Source: Welwitschia mirabilis (Eukaryota > Gnetophyta > Gnetopsida > Welwitschiales). From it: a stretch of 49,343 bases of DNA. Below the pieces are notes generated by a model that was given only the letters and a program-made list of their open reading frames with translations, made no database searches and had not been told where the DNA came from. Positions 46,331 through 49,343 of this stretch are shown piece by piece. The stretch covers positions 275,560,964-275,610,306 of the forward strand of contig JBOZIK010000001.1 of NCBI GenBank assembly GCA_051453625.1, given 5' to 3'. The position numbers and the translations under genes are program-made. Position 1 is the stretch's first letter, and every line of letters starts with the position of its first letter.

Positions 46331-47237
46331 CTAACAATTCCAAGTTTTCAAATCTTACTTTTTACACCCTGTACCATCTATTCTTGATAATTTTTTTAAG
46401 CAATTAAAAAAATTCCAATATCTTGCATATTCATATGTTTTCCAAAAACAAAAAAAAAAACAAAATAAAATAATTTATTAATCATGTGATTCATTACTAT
46501 TGCATACTTTTTTTAATTGAATATTATCTTTTTAGAAAATTATTGACTTGCAAATCATCATTACCCTTGGTTTTGAATATTTTTTATCATTTAGTCCTTG
46601 ATTAGGTCTTTTTATCCCTTTCCTTTTTTTTGGTAGTTTTCTCTCAAGATTTATTTTTTACTAACTTCTATAACATTAGATTTTTTTTTTGATCTTAGAC
46701 AAACTATATTAGTAATTAAATAAATAATTATTAGGCTTGAATAATTTTCTAATCAAATTGATAAACCATCAAGAATTCAAAATACAGTATTCCTTAAGAA
46801 ATTTTAATTCTAAGTTGTCATAATCTTCTAGATCAAACATAATGATGTTTATATAATATTACACTCAACATCTTAATATTAGAAAAGATGAATCAAAATA
46901 TTATATGAATTGAATCAAATAAAATATAACATCATGAAAAATAGTCATAATAGTTTTGATGCTAGCTCATATAGGTTGTTTATTATTTACTAGCTTTTAT
47001 TTTATCCACTTTGTCTCACCTACCATATTGTTGTGTGTTGCAATAACCACAATGCCAATCTCAATTCATGGAAAAAAAAGCCTACTTTTTTTAGGATGAG
47101 TAAAAGGAAATCATTTAAAAAAATCATTCAACTTTCACCCTTGATCAACTTCATGCCATGCATTACTATAGGAGTTACTGGGAAATCGACCTAATCCTCC
47201 CACTAAAAGAATACAATCATTAACCACTAGAAAAGTA
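46331..47237. other. AT-rich sequence upstream of the gypsy gag
   Basis: Presumably leader or LTR of the gypsy element that follows. I could not place a PBS or LTR edge. Confidence 0.35.
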
Positions 47238-48750
47238 TTGCTGCTACATAACGATGAAAATAAGGTTATTCCTGAAGATTCTTTTTATCAAAAATCCAAC
47301 AAAAATGAAGAATTCATAAATTTATGGGGTCATAATAAAAATGCTAAAACATCAGGAAAGCCTATAATGCAAAATCCCAAAAAATATTATGATGATGATA
47401 GCTTGTTTGAATATGCAATGAATGATGAAGAACTACTAAAAATTTAGTAATCTAGGGATGAAAAAACTCAAATTCAATCAACTGAGTTTAACATGCTTTA
47501 GGAGGCTATCAATGACATTAAGTGAGGCCTTTGAAACAAAAGGAATTACCTAGACACTGACTTTGATGATACATCGATCAATCCTTTTGTCTCTTGCAAA
47601 ATCATCTTACTTAGTGAAATTCTTGATTTCAAATAATTTATAGGTGTAGAGGATGCTATTATTCATATTAAAAACTTCAAACACTCTTATCATATGCACA
47701 ATATCCAACCAAATATATCTTGTCATCTATTTTGTTAATCCCTTAAAAGACAAGCCCTTGAATGTTATCATTGCCTACCAACCCATTTGATCACAAGTTT
47801 GAAACAACTATTTGAAATTTTCATTAAACATTATTCCATAAACATCTTGAAACAAATGATGTTAGTTACCTTAACAACTATGCACCAACAATTCAATGAA
47901 ACTATACAAGACTATGCATGACAATGGAGAGTTACCGCTTTGTAGTTAGAAAACTCCATCACAGATTTAGACATAAGTTATCTCTTTACAAAGTTATGTA
48001 TTTCTTATGTTTTTAAATACCTTAGAATATAGTCATTTGAGACAATAGAATAGGCTGTTATGCTAGCAAAAAGAATCAAAATTCTAGGAAGAGAAAAAGA
48101 TGCCATTAAATATGGTGGTACTTCATAAAGTGAATGAATAAGAAAAGAGAACAATAACAATAACAAAATAAACAACCTAATGAATATTTCATTAGTTAGT
48201 TAACCTAATGAATATTGCATTAGTTAGTTAACATTCTCAACCAACTTATCCTTCTTAATCAAGCTATTCACCTCAACCAATGACTAGTTCAATGATGCAA
48301 CAAACGCAATCTCAACCTTCTTTCCCTCCATCTACCTTGTTATTTTAGCTAGTTATAGGACAACTTTATTATTCACCTTCTCAACAAATGTAAAACTTAC
48401 AACAAGCACATAATCTATAACAACTATAACAACCTCAACAACAAGCTCAAACTCAATAAGAAACATGTGTAACTCAAAATCAAGATCAAGATTGATTCCA
48501 AAATCAAAATATAACTCAAAAATCTAGAAAGAATTTTACTAAGTTATATATACCATTAACGAAGATTCTTTTAATTTTTCTATAAAAGAGGGTGATTCAT
48601 TTACCTCTAATCAGAGGAAAAAAAATCTAAATGCACCAAAACCCAAGAGTTATGATGAATCAAAGTATTGTAAATACTGTAAAATCAATGAACATCTCAC
48701 CAAAAATTGCTTTAACTTGAAAATAGTATTCAAGACATCATTGAAAATAA
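47238..48750 (+). pseudogene. Ty3/gypsy (Tat/Athila-like) gag relic
   Basis: A capsid-protein remnant. From 47238 to about 48120 one frame holds throughout, broken only by stops. It includes DTDFDDTSINPF, GVEDAIIHIKNFKHSY, SLKRQALECYHCLP (family SLxGxAxxWYxxLP), THLITSLKQLFEIFIKHY (family SxxSWxxLxxxFxxxF) and AVMLAKRIK. A Gln/Asn-rich linker with frame changes follows. CKYCKINEHLTKNC (48669-48710) is a complete CCHC zinc knuckle with C-x2-C-x4-H-x4-C spacing. Stops fall mostly where Gln or Arg is expected. Confidence 0.82.
48174..48229. repeat. Tandem pair of 28-bp units
   Basis: AACCTAATGAATATTTCATT then AGTTAGTT is repeated head to tail with one mismatch, inside the gag linker. The unit length is not a multiple of three, so the duplication shifts the frame. 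Confidence 0.9.
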
Positions 48751-49269
48751 GAGAGATACTAAGTCTAATATAATCCTTATAGCTACAAATGAATAACTTT
48801 AGATTTACATAAACTAATTTCCAACCCAAGCTTCAACATCATAATCACTGCAAAATGCAGTAGTTCAAGATGATAATTCCCCTTATTCAATTTAGATTAT
48901 CAAAGATTAGTTAACAAAATCTTTAGAATAAATCATTCAAAAAAATAAATAGAATTTAAAATGATTAGTCCAAATGAAAGATGCTCAAGCTCATCCTACC
49001 TCACAACCTAATATATAATCATAATCATGTACTTCTAAAGTAAAGAAAGCATACCATTATATTTCTTCATTGATTAAAAACTCCGAGCCTTATAAATAAG
49101 CCTTCGAAAGACTATGCAAAGACTGCTTAATGTGAAAGATACCTTCAAAATAAGAACCTACTTCGAACTAAGTAAAAGTTTAGAAAAATAATGAAGATCA
49201 TGAATTCATTCAATTCCCACATGAATAAATCTCATCCACCTCCTAGAAAATCATAATTACTGAACCACC

Positions 49270-49343
49270 TTATATTTTAATAAATAGTATATGTACTAAG
49301 GTAGCTAAGATATTTGTCAACTGTGGGACAGAATTAAATGTCA
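49270..49343 (+). pseudogene. Start of gypsy aspartic protease, cut by the window edge
   Basis: ILINSICTKVAKIFVNCGTE then LNV (49275-49343) matches the retropepsin entry with active-site DSGA or DTGA; here Asp is Asn and the motif reads NCGT. It is in a different frame from the gag core. The rest of Pol would lie right of the window. Confidence 0.6.

Noticed and set aside
1-49343. CRISPR array, bacterial operon, phage or conserved host gene
   Set aside because: No regular repeat-spacer pattern, no closely packed long open frames, and all recognisable proteins are plant retroelement relics.

Overview
The window looks like nuclear heterochromatin of a flowering plant. It is very A+T-rich (roughly three quarters by eye, not counted), interrupted by 12 runs of N (3157 N in total), and filled with broken plant-type transposable elements: Ty1/copia, Ty3/gypsy and non-LTR (LINE) relics, plus one LTR element with no recognisable coding. 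I found no intact gene, no clear functional RNA gene, no CRISPR array and no operon. Most open frames over 60 codons are chance frames on T/C-rich strands or run through N. The species cannot be named from this sequence.

Layout. 1-3153: 5' LTR of a SIRE/Maximus-like copia element on the minus strand, its primer-binding site at 57-70 and its body off the left edge; the LTR carries two tandem arrays and is cut by five assembly gaps with duplicated flanks. 3240-4260: minus-strand LINE reverse-transcriptase relic. 4421-4522: compound microsatellite. 4529-12866: decayed minus-strand copia element with LTR fragments at both ends, RNase H, RT, integrase and gag relics, and a long leader; a short LTR element with a perfect 5-bp target duplication is nested in it at 9783-10637. 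12870-14337 continuing at 23430-24500: an older AT-rich locus split by the next element. 14343-23424: complete minus-strand LTR element with 2.6-3.2 kb LTRs, 5-bp target duplication TTTAT, PBS and polypurine tract, and a non-coding-looking internal region (LARD-like). 24500-33300: AT-rich sequence with small duplications and purine-rich tracts. 33300-35700: second, different LINE relic, minus strand. 37420-39100: Athila-type gypsy gag-protease relic, plus strand. 41185-41196: plus-strand PBS preceded by an LTR-like end. 43050-44400: second copy of the leader segment seen at 9640-11840, in opposite orientation. 47238-49343: Tat/Athila-like gypsy gag and start of protease, plus strand, running off the window.

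No set of genes works together here. The coherent story is layered insertion and decay. In many coding relics the stops sit where the family normally has Gln, Arg or Trp, as expected from C-to-T (or G-to-A) change at CAA/CAG, CGA and TGG codons, and this would also help explain the high A+T content. The most notable items are the LARD-like element with ~395-bp degenerate internal repeats, the leader segment shared by two elements, the tRNA-like segment at about 11893-11965, and the systematic duplication of sequence on both sides of assembly gaps.
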